A stretch of 6,199 nucleotides of DNA from assembly GCA_937877575.1 (NCBI GenBank), contig CALFIZ010000196.1, positions 1 through 6,199 of the forward strand. Direction: 5' to 3'. The DNA comes from an uncultured Marinilabiliales bacterium (GTDB taxonomy: Bacteria; Bacteroidota; Bacteroidia; Bacteroidales; BM520). The notes under the pieces are model-generated. The model had not been told where the DNA came from and made no database searches. It saw only the letters and a list, made by a program, of their open reading frames with translations. Position 1 is the stretch's first letter. Every line of letters begins with the position of its first letter. The translations under genes and the position numbers were made by a program. Shown here piece after piece: positions 5,964 to 6,199 of the stretch.

Positions 5964-6199
5964 TGCGGGCCACGCATCTTCAGGGTGCTGAGCAAACCGC
6001 AGGCCGCTTCGATATCAAGGCCGCGTGAAGCACGGATGGTGGTGGAAAACCCCTTATTGCTCAACTTGTCACGAAATGCCCTTACAACCTCCATATCGGC
6101 AGTCTGATATTCATCGCCGGGAACACTGTGATACTGAATGAGATTTATAAGGCATCTCATACCGTTAAGGACCTTGCATAAGCCCTTTATGTGTCTGTC
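5891..6199 (-). CDS. rlmN: RlmN, 23S rRNA (adenine2503-C2)/tRNA methyltransferase, C-terminal 102 residues
   Basis: The frame is open to the right edge, so this is the 3' part of a longer gene. RlmN is a radical-SAM enzyme that methylates C2 of A2503 in 23S rRNA and of A37 in some tRNAs. The fragment has the late-domain pattern RHIKGLCKVLNGMRCLINLIQYHSVPG (its first 28 or so residues), then ADMEVVRAFRDKL, then TIRASRGLDIEAACGLLS (54-71). The cysteine at fragment position 67 in AACGLL corresponds to the methyl-carrying Cys355 of E. coli RlmN. The radical-SAM CxxxCxxC motif lies outside the window. Family similarity ends at about GLLSTLK, yet the frame runs another 28 residues to a TGA at 5891-5893, antisense to the TIGR04076 gene. 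This tail looks like a secondary extension. As a housekeeping gene it probably anchors the conserved flank. Confidence 0.9.
   Translation of the reverse strand, partial: DRHIKGLCKVLNGMRCLINLIQYHSVPGDEYQTADMEVVRAFRDKLSNKGFSTTIRASRGLDIEAACGLLSTLKMRGPHQSSTVSIKNDTGLKPSLQEIIAE
5962..5978. terminator. Possible (bidirectional) terminator hairpin at the convergent gene ends
   Basis: GATGCG (5962-5967) and CGCATC (5973-5978) form a perfect 6-bp stem around the loop GGCCA. It overlaps the TGA of the TIGR04076 gene and lies exactly where RlmN family similarity ends. Only two T follow on the plus strand, so it is weak as an intrinsic terminator. Position between convergent genes is the main support. Confidence 0.35.

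Overview
The window looks like chromosomal DNA from a member of the Bacteroidota, most likely Bacteroidales. Three promoters fit the -7 consensus of that phylum (TAnnTTTG), no start codon has a Shine-Dalgarno sequence in front of it, and the proteins resemble Bacteroidales versions of their families. The genus cannot be fixed from sequence reading alone.

Left part (1-3607, minus strand): a three-gene operon. In transcription order it encodes a TerB_N/TerB_C protein, a DUF2791 (BrxD-like) P-loop ATPase, and an Lhr-like DEAD/DEAH helicase that runs off the left edge. The first two genes overlap by an ATGA and the next gap is 14 nt, so they are probably translated as a unit. TerB-domain protein plus ATPase plus helicase is the composition of the Shango anti-phage system. 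The ATPase-helicase pair also resembles the brxD/brxHI pair of type 2 BREX. This is the main accessory system in the window.

Middle (3608-5415): a 181-bp AT-rich divergent intergenic region carries back-to-back promoters. It is followed on the plus strand by a HipB-like Xre regulator and a full-length HipA-family Ser/Thr kinase with all catalytic motifs (a hipBA toxin-antitoxin-type pair). This pair is richer in GC than the operon beside it, suggesting a separate origin.

Right part (5416-6199): three copies of a short unit containing an imperfect palindrome lie between hipA and a small TIGR04076-family gene. That gene is convergent with, and overlaps, the 3' end of rlmN, which runs off the right edge. 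rlmN is a core housekeeping gene, so this edge probably marks the boundary between conserved chromosome and a defence/toxin-antitoxin island.

How the genes may work together: the TerB protein, ATPase and helicase probably form one DNA-processing or phage-sensing defence complex. HipBA is an independent stress or dormancy module that shares its upstream region. The TIGR04076 gene and rlmN are bystanders.
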